A stretch of 64,000 nt of DNA, taken from positions 107,685 to 171,684 of the forward strand of contig NZ_BBKT01000015.1 in the NCBI RefSeq assembly GCF_000747665.1. Reading direction: 5' to 3'. The stretch is from Thermoanaerobacterium saccharolyticum (GTDB taxonomy: Bacteria; Bacillota; Thermoanaerobacteria; Thermoanaerobacterales; Thermoanaerobacteraceae). Of the stretch, positions 16,497 to 26,194 are shown piece by piece; within the stretch, counting starts at the first letter, position 1, and each line of letters starts with the position of its first letter. The translations under genes were made by a program, and so were the position numbers. Below the pieces are notes generated by a model. It was not told the origin of the DNA. It saw only the letters and a program-made list of their open reading frames with translations, and ran no database searches.

Positions 16497-19064
16497 TTAT
16501 TCGGTTATATTTAAGCCTTCTACTATATTAAGCTTTTCTACTTTCTTTGCAGATACATAAGATGACAATATGCATATAACTATAACTATAGCACTGTACA
16601 ATAGTATTGGTATAACTGGAAATTTAAATTGAGGCAAATGAGTAGCACCAAATCCATGGCTATAGTCTTCATTTAGCATTTTATAAAATCTATAAACTCT
16701 ATATCCACCTATTAAAGCCGCTATTATGCTGCTTAAAAGGCCATAAATAATCGATTCTTTTATTATCATGCTTTTAAGCTGTTTGGCTGTCATGCCTATT
16801 GCTCTAAGTGTGGCAAACTCATTTGTACGTATCAATAAGTTGGTTTTTAGCGTATTATATACATTCATGCCTGCTATTAGCAGTATTAGTGATACAATCA
16901 AAAAATCGGATTTTAATTTTCGAGTACCAAAGTTTTTATATGTCTCAATATAGCTTAGCTTACTTTCCATTTCTGCAAATGGCTTATTCTCTAAAATCTT
17001 GTTTATTCTATTATACACATAAGTATCCTTTCCCGGTTTAGACTGCACACTGATCTGTTCATATGTACTTTTCCCTGAAATGGTCATTAAGTATTTCTGA
17101 GGAAGTATTACCTCCATATACCTTCCTCGCGTACTATCCCCTCTAAATATCCATTCCTGTTTTAGTAGTGCACCTACTCTGACATTTTGCTCTTCATATG
17201 TTATCTTATCACCTTTGGCAACAGGAATCCTTATGGTTATGATATCACCTACATTTAAATCTTTTCTAATTCCTTCGAGCTTATGGTTATTTAAAATATC
17301 ATAATAATAGTTATACACAACTGCATTTGGATATTTATCTGATGAATTATTCAGTGATGACATGTACCCTTTATCTATATACTTCTTAAATCCCTGCAAC
17401 TGATCATCATCATAGCCTTTTACTTCTATCGTTGTTTCCACATTTTTATTTGTATTTGAAATTCCATTGTACTTTTTAAAGTCATTATCTAAATCATTTA
17501 CATCAGATTCTAAAAACCCTATCATAGATACTTTTGTACCTACTTTTTTCACTCCTTCTATCTGAGATATGGCTTTTACATCATCATTTGTATAACCTGT
17601 AAAATAAGGTTCTGTATTTGTACCAAATGATAGTTTAAAATCATTATCCTGCATGTTAGTAATTGTAATAGACATTGCACTAATTAAACTTTCCTTATTA
17701 ACAACTGCGATATCATTTATAAATAAATATCCTGCCATTGCTACTGATACAACTATTATTATGGTCCTCCACTTATTTCTCCACACATTTTTATATGCCA
17801 TCTCACCTGTTATACCAGATATCTTTTTTATAAACTTATGGTATCCTCTATTTCTTTGCTTTCCACCTGATCTATCGCTCTTTCTCATAGCTTCTATTGA
17901 TGATATCCTGCCTGATATCCATATCGGTATTATGCTTGAAACTATGACAGTTAAGGCTCCAACTTTTACAGCATTCCATACGTTTTTCATGCTTATGTAT
18001 ACTGATGATTCTGATACATCTATATTAGTAGATACAAAGCTATACAGTTTAATTCCAAAGTAGGAAAATGCAATTCCCATCAAAAGACCAAGAACTAATC
18101 CAATGATGAGAATAAATAAGCTTTGAAATCCTATTATCAGTCTCACTTGTTTCTTTGACGACCCTATAGCCCTCATCATACCTATTTGTTTTATCATGTC
18201 TATTAAAGATATGTTAAACATGTTATATATAAGAAGAATCGCTGTAATTACTATCAATATATTAAACTGATATGTGAAAGCATTTGTGCTTTGAGCACTA
18301 AAATCATTAAGGGCTGCTATTAGCTGGCTATTTACTTCATAGTCCTGTCTCCCTATATTGTACCTTTCTCTTATTTGATTTAATTTTCCCGACAGGTTTG
18401 CATTTGATTTTAGCTTAACAATTTCCTCATATGTTATAAGATTGTCAGGCAATACATTATTTTCGCCTTCTTTAAAGTATGTGAACCCTCTCAGTGAATA
18501 GTACCCCTCATAATATTGTTTGGGCTTATCTAATATCCCCACCAATTTGAAGGACTTGTTCTCCATGTATATTTGGTTCAGGCCGTTTTCATCTTTATAT
18601 TCCTTTTTGATTTTAAAATTTATTGTCTCACCCAACTTTTCTTTAAGTCCCATCTTTTTTAAAGCCTGTGATTCTAATACTATTTCTCCTTGCTTATTTG
18701 GTAAATGTCCTTTTATAAGAGTGTATCCACTCATTTCTATGTAGTCTTTGTCTGTTGAATTTAATATCATTGAAATACCATTATCAGTAACGAGATTTCC
18801 TAGATTAGCTGCTACTGCAGATTTACTTACGTCTTTATCATTTTTTATTTTCTCAGTCAAGTCTTTATTTAGATTAGTAAATATGCCCTGATATGTTCCA
18901 TACATTTTGTAAATATTAGCAAGCTGGTTTCTGCTCTGGCTTTCAAATATAACGTTAGAACCAAATACAAGCATTACTGCCAAAGCGACACCTAATACTA
19001 AAGCAATCGTCCTTCCTCTTTGTTTTTTCAGATATGCTAATGCTAAATGTATATATACATTCAT
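16497..19064 (-). CDS. FtsX-type ABC transporter permease (pair 2)
   Basis: The protein has 855 residues, about twice the length of a single FtsX unit. It has an N-terminal membrane anchor, an extracellular domain, three helices (around 265-390, with the FtsX block IKQIGMMRAIGSSKKQVRLII), a fourth segment near 430, a second large extracellular domain and three C-terminal helices with NEFATLRAIGMTAKQLKSMI. This double FtsX layout is seen in permeases for peptide efflux and stress sensing in Gram-positives. It is transcribed with its ATPase downstream. The intact frame contrasts with its damaged neighbours. Confidence 0.86.
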   Translation of the reverse strand: MNVYIHLALAYLKKQRGRTIALVLGVALAVMLVFGSNVIFESQSRNQLANIYKMYGTYQGIFTNLNKDLTEKIKNDKDVSKSAVAANLGNLVTDNGISMILNSTDKDYIEMSGYTLIKGHLPNKQGEIVLESQALKKMGLKEKLGETINFKIKKEYKDENGLNQIYMENKSFKLVGILDKPKQYYEGYYSLRGFTYFKEGENNVLPDNLITYEEIVKLKSNANLSGKLNQIRERYNIGRQDYEVNSQLIAALNDFSAQSTNAFTYQFNILIVITAILLIYNMFNISLIDMIKQIGMMRAIGSSKKQVRLIIGFQSLFILIIGLVLGLLMGIAFSYFGIKLYSFVSTNIDVSESSVYISMKNVWNAVKVGALTVIVSSIIPIWISGRISSIEAMRKSDRSGGKQRNRGYHKFIKKISGITGEMAYKNVWRNKWRTIIIVVSVAMAGYLFINDIAVVNKESLISAMSITITNMQDNDFKLSFGTNTEPYFTGYTNDDVKAISQIEGVKKVGTKVSMIGFLESDVNDLDNDFKKYNGISNTNKNVETTIEVKGYDDDQLQGFKKYIDKGYMSSLNNSSDKYPNAVVYNYYYDILNNHKLEGIRKDLNVGDIITIRIPVAKGDKITYEEQNVRVGALLKQEWIFRGDSTRGRYMEVILPQKYLMTISGKSTYEQISVQSKPGKDTYVYNRINKILENKPFAEMESKLSYIETYKNFGTRKLKSDFLIVSLILLIAGMNVYNTLKTNLLIRTNEFATLRAIGMTAKQLKSMIIKESIIYGLLSSIIAALIGGYRVYRFYKMLNEDYSHGFGATHLPQFKFPVIPILLYSAIVIVICILSSYVSAKKVEKLNIVEGLNITE

Positions 19065-19100
19065 TTCTATCCTCCATTGATAATTTGAATAATATTATCT

Positions 19101-19763
19101 CTATTGTATTTCTCCATCAACGATAGATAATATTCTGTCTGCACTTTGTGCTATATTTTCATTATGTGTTATCAATACAAGTGTCTGATTATATTTTTTA
19201 ATAGAACTTTTTATCAGGTTCATTACTTCATCTGTCGTTTTTGTGTCTAAATTACCCGTGGGTTCATCTGCTAATATTATACTGGGCTTTGCTGCCAGTG
19301 CTCTGCCTATTGCCACTCTCTGCTGCTGCCCTCCTGAAAGCTGATTTGGTAAATGTCTTTGTCTTTCGGTTAACCCTAAAAATTCTATCAAATCATCTAT
19401 ATATTCTTTATCTGGTATTTTTTTATCTAGCCTTACTGGCATTTCTATATTTTCTCTTACGTTTAATACTGGTATCAAATTGTACTGCTGAAATACGAAT
19501 CCTATATTTCTCCTCCTGTATATAGCTAATTTGTCCTCAGATAGCTTATATATATCCACACCATCTATCTCAACTGTTCCTTCTGTTGGTTTATCAAGTC
19601 CTCCTAATAAGTGGAGCAATGTTGATTTTCCACTTCCGCTTGGTCCTACGATTGCCAAAAATTCACCTTTTTCTACATTTATATTTATATCCTTTAGCGC
19701 ATGTACTTTATTTTCACCCTTTCCGTAAACTTTGCTTAGATTTATCGTTTTTAATATAACCAT
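19101..19763 (-). CDS. MacB/LolD-type ABC transporter ATPase (pair 1)
   Basis: The protein has 220 residues from the ATG at 19763, behind GGAGAGGAG; the longer frame up to 19901 runs over the upstream permease and is rejected. It has Walker [13 protein letters not shown]-loop [10 protein letters not shown], signature LSGGQQQR, Walker [13 protein letters not shown] and H-loop LITHN. It is closely similar to the pair 2 ATPase, so the two ABC pairs look like tandem paralogues. It starts 17 nt after the pair 1 permease stop. Confidence 0.87.
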   Translation of the reverse strand: MVILKTINLSKVYGKGENKVHALKDININVEKGEFLAIVGPSGSGKSTLLHLLGGLDKPTEGTVEIDGVDIYKLSEDKLAIYRRRNIGFVFQQYNLIPVLNVRENIEMPVRLDKKIPDKEYIDDLIEFLGLTERQRHLPNQLSGGQQQRVAIGRALAAKPSIILADEPTGNLDTKTTDEVMNLIKSSIKKYNQTLVLITHNENIAQSADRILSIVDGEIQ

Positions 19764-19780
19764 ATATAAATGCTCCTCTC

Positions 19781-22337
19781 CTAATTTATTGTGCTGATAG
19801 ATTCTACTATACTCATACGCTTTACCCTTTTTGATACAATAAATGTAGCTGAAAATCCTAAAAGGATATTTATTATTACTATGAAAAGATATATTTTCCA
19901 ATCAATTGTAAATTTTGGAGTGATTAAAATTGGACCTAAGTATTTAAATAATATCACCTGTCCAGTCAGTCCAAATATCACAGACAAAGTGCTTGAAAAT
20001 ATTCCATATGTCATACCTTCAAAAGTTATCATCTTTCTGAATTCTTTGTTTGTAATGCCAACGGCTCTTATCATGCCAAACTCATTTACTCTCGATATTA
20101 AACTGTAACTTACATTATTGATTATATTTAAGAAGCTTATGGCAAATAGTACTATTACTATGGTATTTATAAATATAAGCTGATTTGTCGCAAATGCCTT
20201 TATTTTCTGCTTTTCATTGCTTAGATTTAAAACTGTTGCTCCTTGTGTTCTTTTAGCAATTTTCAAAATCTGATTGTACAATTTTTCACTGTTATAACCT
20301 GGTTTTACATTTATATCAATGAGTCTGTAATTTTTAAATCCGCTTATTTTCTGTAAAATATCGTTAGATATGACAACTTGAACACTATTATTGCCTGCAT
20401 AATAATCGGAAGAATCTATTAATTTTTCTACTATTGCTCCCACAGTAAATTCTTCCTCTTTAAATTGTGCATTTGCATCTTCCATTCTAAAAAATTCTTC
20501 TCCTGTATCCCCATCTTTTCTAAAACTTTCCGTTATCTTGTCTCCAACTTTTAAATTCACCACATCAGGACTTAAATGTTTAGTGTTCATTGGATGTGGT
20601 ATGGCAATAATAGCAATTTTTTCCTTTTTCATTTTTTCTATGTCTATCTGTCCTTTTTTTACATATTTTTTCATCTCTTTAAGAAGCTTATCATCATATC
20701 CATAAATATCATTTTTCAATATGTACTCGTCACTATTTGGTTCTTTAACAAGCAGGCCATTAAGTACTTCTTTAAAATAAGGAGAGTCATTTATCTGTTC
20801 AAAATATAAAGGCTCAGCTATATTTTCTTTTTTCAGTTTCATTCTCCCGTATATCGGCTGTATTGTTTTAACTTCTTCTATACCTTCTAAGTTTTTTATT
20901 TCTTGAATGTCTTCAAAAGGAATACCCACTGATAAATTTGTACCGGGTATTATTTCTATTTTATAATCGGTATTTATCTTTGATGTTTCGGCCTCTTTAT
21001 TTATTTGAGCTGCTGTAAGCTCTGCGTAAAAATTTGATATTATGAATATAGTGCTCCCCAAGCACATAGATAGAATTATCATATAGAAACTTTTTTTTAT
21101 TTCTAAAGATGTTTCTAAATGAAATATATTTTGAAAATGGTAGAATTCTATATAAGAAATCTGTCTTAATTAATACTTTTTTGTATTTTATATCCGTGTT
21201 TAAATTTTTTCTTATTGAGTCAATAAGCGTTAGCCTTTTTATGCTTCTATATATAACCAACGTAACTATAATTATAGAAATAAGGTTAATTATTATGGAC
21301 ATCAAGAAAACTCTCGGAGATAGAACTATATTTTTTATGTCGACTTTGCCTTCTGTGAATAGATTCCCTGCTATTGAGCTTAAAAATTTCGCTCCCGCAA
21401 GACCAACCACAATTCCGATTGGTGTGCTAATAAGTAGTAAAGTTAATAATTCATAAAAAAGCAGCATCAAAATCTGTAAGGAACCTGCTCCAACTGCCCT
21501 CATTATTCCATATTCAGATAGCCTTTGTAATATGGATATATTGAAAATGCCTAAAATTACTATTAATGATACTACCCCTGCAATAAGTGATATCAATAAA
21601 AAAGTAGGATCTATTTTTTTGCTGCTTCCTAATGATTCCAGAAGCATATTATTTTTTCTAACATATTTATTATCTATTTTCAAGTCCTCGGCTATGCTTT
21701 GTATATCTTTATTTATGTCAGTATTTTCATCAAACTCTACATAAACTTGTGCATCTTTATAAGAATCATTTTCATTTAGATTAAGGATGGCTTCCATCTG
21801 CCCTGATGATTTTAGCCGTGGCCTATCTTGTAAAATCCCGGTTAAAATGTATGTTTCGTTAGTCTTTTCCCCATATAAATTGAAATTAATCTTAGTACCT
21901 GGCTCCGGATTTACCCCCATGTTTTTTAAAACCCATTCTTCTATAGCTATTTCATCATCTTTTACCGGAAACCTTCCCTTAATTACCTTAGAATTAGTTA
22001 ACTGTACATAATCTTTATTTGCCTTTATTATATTTAGAATTATTCGCCCATCAGGTACAGTAGAATCGTAATATGAAGAGATGCCAATTTTTTCAACATT
22101 CGGTTCATTTTTTATCATTTTGAGTTTTGATTCATCTATATCGATATTATACCTAACATGGTAGATTCCGCTTTCATATTTTGTTTTAGTTACATTAGCA
22201 TGCTTGGCACTATCAGCTAGAGTTCCAACTCCTACTATTAATGCTGTACATAAGATAATGCCAAGACAAATAGCTAATGATCTTGATCTATACTTTTTTA
22301 TATATGCTGAAATTACTTCAAAAAGATATTTATTCAT
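19781..22337 (-). CDS. FtsX-type ABC transporter permease (pair 1, frameshifted)
   Basis: Start taken at ATG 22337 (MNKYLFEVISAYIKKY); AAAGGA lies 12 nt upstream, and a closer in-frame ATG at 22349 has no spacing. The first frame covers the first FtsX unit (SEYGIMRAVGAGSLQILMLL) and ends soon after ISFRNIFRNKKK. The second frame continues SFYMIILSMCLGSTIF, then the second extracellular domain and NEFGMIRAVGITNKEFRKMI. The break is a T8 run at 21091-21098; seven T restores one frame of about 850 residues. The layout equals that of the pair 2 permease. Probable peptide efflux or immunity role with the ATPase that follows. Confidence 0.82.
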
Positions 22338-22394
22338 TTTTATAATCATTCCTTTCGCTTCGCTTAAGGCATAAAACGTAATAAAATGTGCCAT

Positions 22395-22897
22395 GCTAAA
22401 AAACTTCCTGAGCTTTATCGCTGTTGATGGTTATATTACGCCTGAACAAGCTGGAAAATTAAAGATCATCAAATGACATTTTGAAGAGGAAAGCATAGTC
22501 GGTATAAATATGGAGGCTTTTCCTTCAGCGAAACACTTATGCTCATGGGCTAGACTTACTCCAACTAACAATAAGAGTACAGGCAAGAAAAAATCTTGTC
22601 CGGGTTTCCAAAGCAAGATGTTACATTAAGCCGCTTCTTGTGCAGTGTGCTACTGCCGTAGTTAAAAGCGAAAAACACCATAAAATTCATAACCACTATT
22701 TGCACATCAAAAAGCGTCGCGGCCACAAGAAGGCAATCATTGCTATTGCAAGAATGCTTCTTACAACATTATACAGCATGTTGAAGAAGAAAGAACCATA
22801 TAATGCTGAATTATATAAAAAATCTGATGCTTTTCCCGCAAAACGCGAGATTACGGTTGAGCAAGCTTATACTATTAGCTCAACTTCAAGGCTATAA
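22395..22897 (+). pseudogene. IS110-family transposase remnant
   Basis: Plus-strand coding similarity starts near VDGYITPEQAGKLKIIK, hits a TGA, continues HFEEESIVGINMEAFPSAKHLCSW with LTPTNNKS, shifts frame near 22593, and ends in VSKARCYIKPLLVQCATAVV and IKKRRGHKKAIIAIARMLL. These blocks are the C-terminal Transposase_20 region of IS110 enzymes. The N-terminal DEDD catalytic domain is absent. It is a fossil lying between the precursor peptide gene and the efflux permease, in opposite orientation, and may mark an old rearrangement point. Confidence 0.8.
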
Positions 22898-23140
22898 AAT
22901 AAAGCCAGCTATTTAGCTTTAACACTTACTTCGATATTTAATTTTTAAAAAGTCATCAAAGATGGCTTGTTTGCTATGCTATTTTATTCTTATTGCAATT
23001 TGTACTTTTAATTTCAACCTTTGCCTCCACAATTGATTTATCTTCAAAAGAATATTTCCAAGATTATTTTTATCTAATATTATTCTATCAACTTCTCTAT
23101 TAGTTTATAAAAATACAAAAATCATCTTTTAAATATGGAT
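22898..23140. other. Gene-free AT-rich stretch
   Basis: About 240 bp following the IS110 remnant with no open frame, ribosome site or clear repeat. It may include the terminal sequence of the degraded element; I cannot define an end. Confidence 0.35.
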
Positions 23141-23175
23141 AAGGCAATAGATAATGTTTAATTGTCTATTGCCTT
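23141..23175 (-). terminator. Hairpin downstream of the precursor peptide gene
   Basis: AAGGCAATAGA and TCTATTGCCTT form an 11-bp perfect stem with a 13-nt loop, 18 nt after the peptide stop codon. Such hairpins often end or attenuate transcription after an abundant precursor gene; the T-tract here is weak. Confidence 0.6.
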
Positions 23176-23192
23176 ACCTGTACTATCAATTT

Positions 23193-23357
23193 CTAAGTCC
23201 ATTGACTTTCCCAGTAACGTGGTTTGTCGTAAGCAGTGCAATCTTGTAAACAATCTTGACCAGGCTGATAGTAATAAGGTGCTCCGGGTTTTGTGCAATT
23301 ATCCTGACCCACTACTATTTTTGTTTCTTTGTCTTCAATTTTGTTGATCTTTAACAT
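23193..23357 (-). CDS. Putative RiPP precursor peptide, three cysteines
   Basis: The peptide has 54 residues, started at ATG 23357 behind AGGAGG at 7-nt spacing, the best ribosome site in the area. The N-terminal part is a charged leader-like stretch (MLKINKIEDKETKIVVGQ). The C-terminal part is rich in Cys, Tyr, Pro and Gln: DNCTKPGAPYYYQPGQDC, LQDCTAYD and the tail YWESQWT. CTAYD fits the CxxxD pattern modified by some thioether-forming radical SAM enzymes. With two radical SAM remnants having N-terminal leader-type domains nearby, a ranthipeptide/sactipeptide-like precursor is likely. No exact family is claimed. Size, position and the hairpin behind it support the call. Confidence 0.7.
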   Translation of the reverse strand: MLKINKIEDKETKIVVGQDNCTKPGAPYYYQPGQDCLQDCTAYDKPRYWESQWT

Positions 23358-23503
23358 TTCAATACCTCCTCGTATAATTATTTTTGTAGACAATAAATTT
23401 GTCCCACTTCTTAAAATTTAATAGAAACACATTGATAATTGGAAATTACCTCTTTTTAAAATCATCATTTAGAAATCACATCTATTGCCATGTATCTAAA
23501 ATA

Positions 23504-23887
23504 TCAAATTAAGTACATGGCACAGGCCGCCACATCTTTTATTTTACGGCCTTTATGTTTACTTTTGAGATAACTTGTAGCATTATTATACTGTAAAGTT
23601 AATATGGGACAGGCTTTTGTCCTCCATGCGGTTTTTCCGCTCTTTAAAGTATGGTCCCTACACCAAATGCACATGTCTTTGTATAATGATTTTAAGTAGT
23701 TTTTATCATCGTTATCATATAAACAGTTAATTAATTCACTTATGGATAATTTATTTTTTATACCCATTTCTAAAATATTATATACTTCCTTAGATATCCT
23801 TATCCATTCACCATTTAATCTATTTCCCAAAACAACTTTGTTATTATTTTCTACTATTTGTGTATATTTACTAAAGTGATAAATCAT
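23504..23887 (-). pseudogene. Radical SAM maturase N-terminal remnant (second copy)
   Basis: Residues 1-70 (YTQIVENNNKVVLGNRLNGE, WIRISKEVYNILEMG) parallel the N-terminal domain of the maturase at 15.1-15.8 kb (VILSNRLTGKWIKIP). After KSLYKDM the sequence changes to unrelated residues (CIWCRDHTLKSGKTAWRTKA and so on) with no radical SAM motif. So this is a leader-binding-type domain cut off by a deletion and fused to foreign DNA. An open 127-residue frame remains and follows the regulator copy B on the same strand. It might still bind a leader peptide, but I expect a dead gene. Confidence 0.65.
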
Positions 23888-23982
23888 TATTATTCACCCC
23901 CCTTTGATATTAAATACTTAATCAATTCTTTAACGAATTGATTTCTTTATTTTCATTTTACAATGATAAATTTCCAATGTCT

Positions 23983-24038
23983 ACTATATCTTTGTATAGT
24001 TTTTACATAAAAACCAAAAAACTATACAAAGATATAGT
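23983..24038. terminator. 22-bp perfect inverted repeat after the regulator gene (copy B)
   Basis: Identical to the structure at 10644-10699, beginning 6 nt after the regulator stop codon. Confidence 0.65.
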
Positions 24039-24043
24039 CTAGT

Positions 24044-24826
24044 TTAATCAATATCTATTAAATTTAACTTTGTTGCCTTTACTATTGCTTCTTGAATGCT
24101 TTTTACACAAAGTTTCTCAATTATTTTCTTCTTATGATATTTTACGGTAACTGGTTTAATCCCAAGTTCTCTTGATATGGTCAATTCTTTATAGCCTTTT
24201 GCAAGCATTATCAATATTTTTATTTGTTTGTCTGTAAAATCTATATTTTTATTTACTAGTTCAGAATTCTTTAAACAGTTTTTATATTCATTAGCAATTT
24301 TATCTGAAAGCAATTCGACAACCACATTTATTTCTTCTGTCATGTCTCTTTCTATCGTTGAAACATCTAAATATCCTATTATTTTTTCATCTACAATTAT
24401 TGGAGCAGCAATGCAATGCCATTTTTTTAGAATTTCACAATAATGATATTGGGGTTCTAAATATACTAATCTTTTTAGTTTCATCGCCATTGATATGGCA
24501 TTTGTACCTATGGCTTCTTCTTTAAAAGATATGCCAATTAAACAGTCAAAATTGATGTGACATAGCATTTTTTCATGACACATCGTATTCAAAAGATATC
24601 CTTCATCGTCAGTTAATAAAAATATGTACTTACCCTTTAAGCTCCTTAAAATATTGCCAACAACATTTTTAAATGTCTTAATCAATGTCATATTTTTCTT
24701 TAATCTGATTTGCAAATCATTTCCTCTTGAAATTATTGCAGGATCCGCCATCGAACTTGTAAGCCCCGCTTTTACGCATCTTTTATATGAATGAAGTATT
24801 TCTTCATATATTTGCATATTTCCCAT
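24044..24826 (-). CDS. GAF-domain LuxR-type transcriptional regulator, copy B
   Basis: The protein has 260 residues, identical to copy A except five positions (for example HSYKRC for YSYKRC, FTDKQ for FTGKQ, and EEINVVVEL for EEMNVVAEL). Domain order is the same: AcoR-like GAF sensory region, then LuxR-type helix-turn-helix. It is the first intact gene upstream of the truncated maturase and the precursor peptide on the same strand, so it is well placed to control them. Retention of two open, nearly identical copies suggests recent duplication or ongoing gene conversion. Confidence 0.82.
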   Translation of the reverse strand: MGNMQIYEEILHSYKRCVKAGLTSSMADPAIISRGNDLQIRLKKNMTLIKTFKNVVGNILRSLKGKYIFLLTDDEGYLLNTMCHEKMLCHINFDCLIGISFKEEAIGTNAISMAMKLKRLVYLEPQYHYCEILKKWHCIAAPIIVDEKIIGYLDVSTIERDMTEEINVVVELLSDKIANEYKNCLKNSELVNKNIDFTDKQIKILIMLAKGYKELTISRELGIKPVTVKYHKKKIIEKLCVKSIQEAIVKATKLNLIDID

Positions 24827-24839
24827 ATAAATCCCCCGT

Positions 24840-24916
24840 AAAACTTACAAATTTATTCTTTCATAATATAAGACAATTTTTTAAGGAATCTGTTACAGTT
24901 TTTTATAAAAATTTTT
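24840..24916 (-). promoter_or_regulatory. Conserved leader/promoter upstream of regulator copy B
   Basis: On the coding strand the region reads CTGTAACAG, an AT-rich spacer, TTGTCTTATATTATG and then the GGGGGATTTAT ribosome site. CTGTAACAG is nearly palindromic and could be an operator. The same block precedes regulator copy A (11500-11577) and, diverged, a membrane protein gene (26195-26265). Confidence 0.5.
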
Positions 24917-25056
24917 TTAAAATAAAAAAAGCCCAAAAAGGACCATTAATAATTTTTATATCCATATCTTAAAGTAATAAATCTTCTTCGCCACCATCCC
25001 ACTTTATTATTAATTTGATCGGCTTTTTGAGTTAAGATCTACTAACATCATTACAG

Positions 25057-25341
25057 TTATCTTTTCACTTTTTTATAATACAGTTTAATAGAATATTTTA
25101 AAATTAAGTATATGACTAAGACAGAAAATAAAAACATATCAACTCTAAAGCTTATTTTAGTAATGTTATTCAAATAAAGTAATTCTAAACTATTATTTGG
25201 TATATTATAATCGTAGTACTCTAAAAATTTGAAGGGTAATCCTAATCCGTGTTTAAAGTTTGAATAATCTTTAAATTTATCAAAAAATATTGTTGATTAA
25301 GTGATAACTATACTGATAACCAATAATTTAGAATTTTTCAT
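25057..25341 (-). pseudogene. Small membrane protein with an in-frame TAA
   Basis: A gene of 95 codons opens at ATG 25341 behind AAGGGGTG, reads MKNSKLLVISIVIT, hits TAA at 25297-25299, then continues in the same frame without further stops (STIFFDKFKDYSNFK, then LYLNNITKISF, then a hydrophobic helix FLFSVLVIYLILKY and a basic tail YYKKVKR) to 25057. One base change away from an intact protein with N- and C-terminal helices. No family recognised. Confidence 0.55.
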
Positions 25342-25384
25342 TATAACACCCCTTACTTTCGCTTCGCTTAGGTACAAATACTAT

Positions 25385-25460
25385 ACAAAATATAGTCTTA
25401 AGTCCAATCAATTCAATTTATTTGCCTTTACAACTTTTAAAGCGTACCGATGTCTTCCTT
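25385..25460 (-). pseudogene. Third GAF-LuxR regulator remnant (3' end only)
   Basis: The minus strand reads RYALKVVKANKLN then stop, resembling the regulators' end QEAIVKATKLN, and the following CTATACAAAATATAG resembles the CTATACAAAGATATAG downstream arm in copies A and B. The rest of the gene is missing. This is a diverged third copy of the cassette. Confidence 0.5.
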
Positions 25461-25537
25461 TTATGTTTTTAACTAGGATAATGAAAGATACCAAAAGAAA
25501 ACTTTGGATCAGGTTTGGCAATCATCTAACAAAAATC

Positions 25538-26092
25538 TTATGGAAAATACACATTTCGCTTTAAATATATTTTTTTGCCCATTAATTCTACCGCATTACC
25601 ACCTAATTTCTTTACTGAAATATCATAAACATGATCTTTACGAAGTAAATTTTTAACAAGCAAAACACCTTTTATGACTTCTTTTTCCTGCTTAACTGTT
25701 ATTCCAAAATCTGTTGTAGCACCGTAATTTGATCTATAAACTATAACGGAACTTGATTCAAACCTAATATTATGAATTGGCATAAACGCCTCATTTACAT
25801 TAAGAGTAATAGTGGCAAATAAAATAATAGCTGCAATTGTTGCACTTATCACTATTAATAGTATTGAAACCACACTATTCACTATCTTTGCAGAAATATG
25901 TTTAAATCTAAAACCATTTATTAACAGCATTAATGGAATTATCTGAATACACAAAGAAAAAATATCGTTCAATTTCAAAGACTTAAATCTTATAAAAGGA
26001 TAAAAGTAATCTAAGTTCAATATCCATAAAATATAAATAGCCAATAGAACTATATGAATAATGTATTTATTATTTCGAACTAAACTATTCAC
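25538..26092 (-). CDS. Membrane protein of unknown function
   Basis: The protein has 184 residues from a GTG at 26092 behind GGCAGGTGAT; an alternative TTG lies at 26137. Four hydrophobic segments fill the first two thirds (IIHIVLLAIYILWIL, SLCIQIIPLMLLI, VSILLIVISATIAAIILFA and one nearby), then a soluble C-terminal domain (SSVIVYRSNYGATTDFGITV, KEVIKGVLLVKNLL). I do not recognise a family. It is preceded by a diverged form of the leader found upstream of the two GAF-LuxR regulators, so it may share their control. Confidence 0.6.
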   Translation of the reverse strand: MNSLVRNNKYIIHIVLLAIYILWILNLDYFYPFIRFKSLKLNDIFSLCIQIIPLMLLINGFRFKHISAKIVNSVVSILLIVISATIAAIILFATITLNVNEAFMPIHNIRFESSSVIVYRSNYGATTDFGITVKQEKEVIKGVLLVKNLLRKDHVYDISVKKLGGNAVELMGKKIYLKRNVYFP

Positions 26093-26194
26093 TAATATCA
26101 CCTGCCTTCCATTTAAATCCAGTATTATTCTTTCCAATCTAAAACATATGAAAAAATGCCTGAAAAGATCCTTCTGATTTTGTTTTGTAAATTC

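Larger units (their letters stand above)
23900..24916. repeat. Direct repeat copy B (1017 bp) carrying the GAF-LuxR regulator
   Basis: Partner of 10561-11577 in the same orientation. Homologous recombination between the two would delete or circularise about 13.3 kb containing the whole peptide locus. Confidence 0.9.

Noticed and set aside
24917..25056. Short minus-strand frame with GWWRRRFITL-like residues that recalls a bacteriocin tail.
   Set aside because: No start codon with a ribosome site and only about 20 codons; likely chance.
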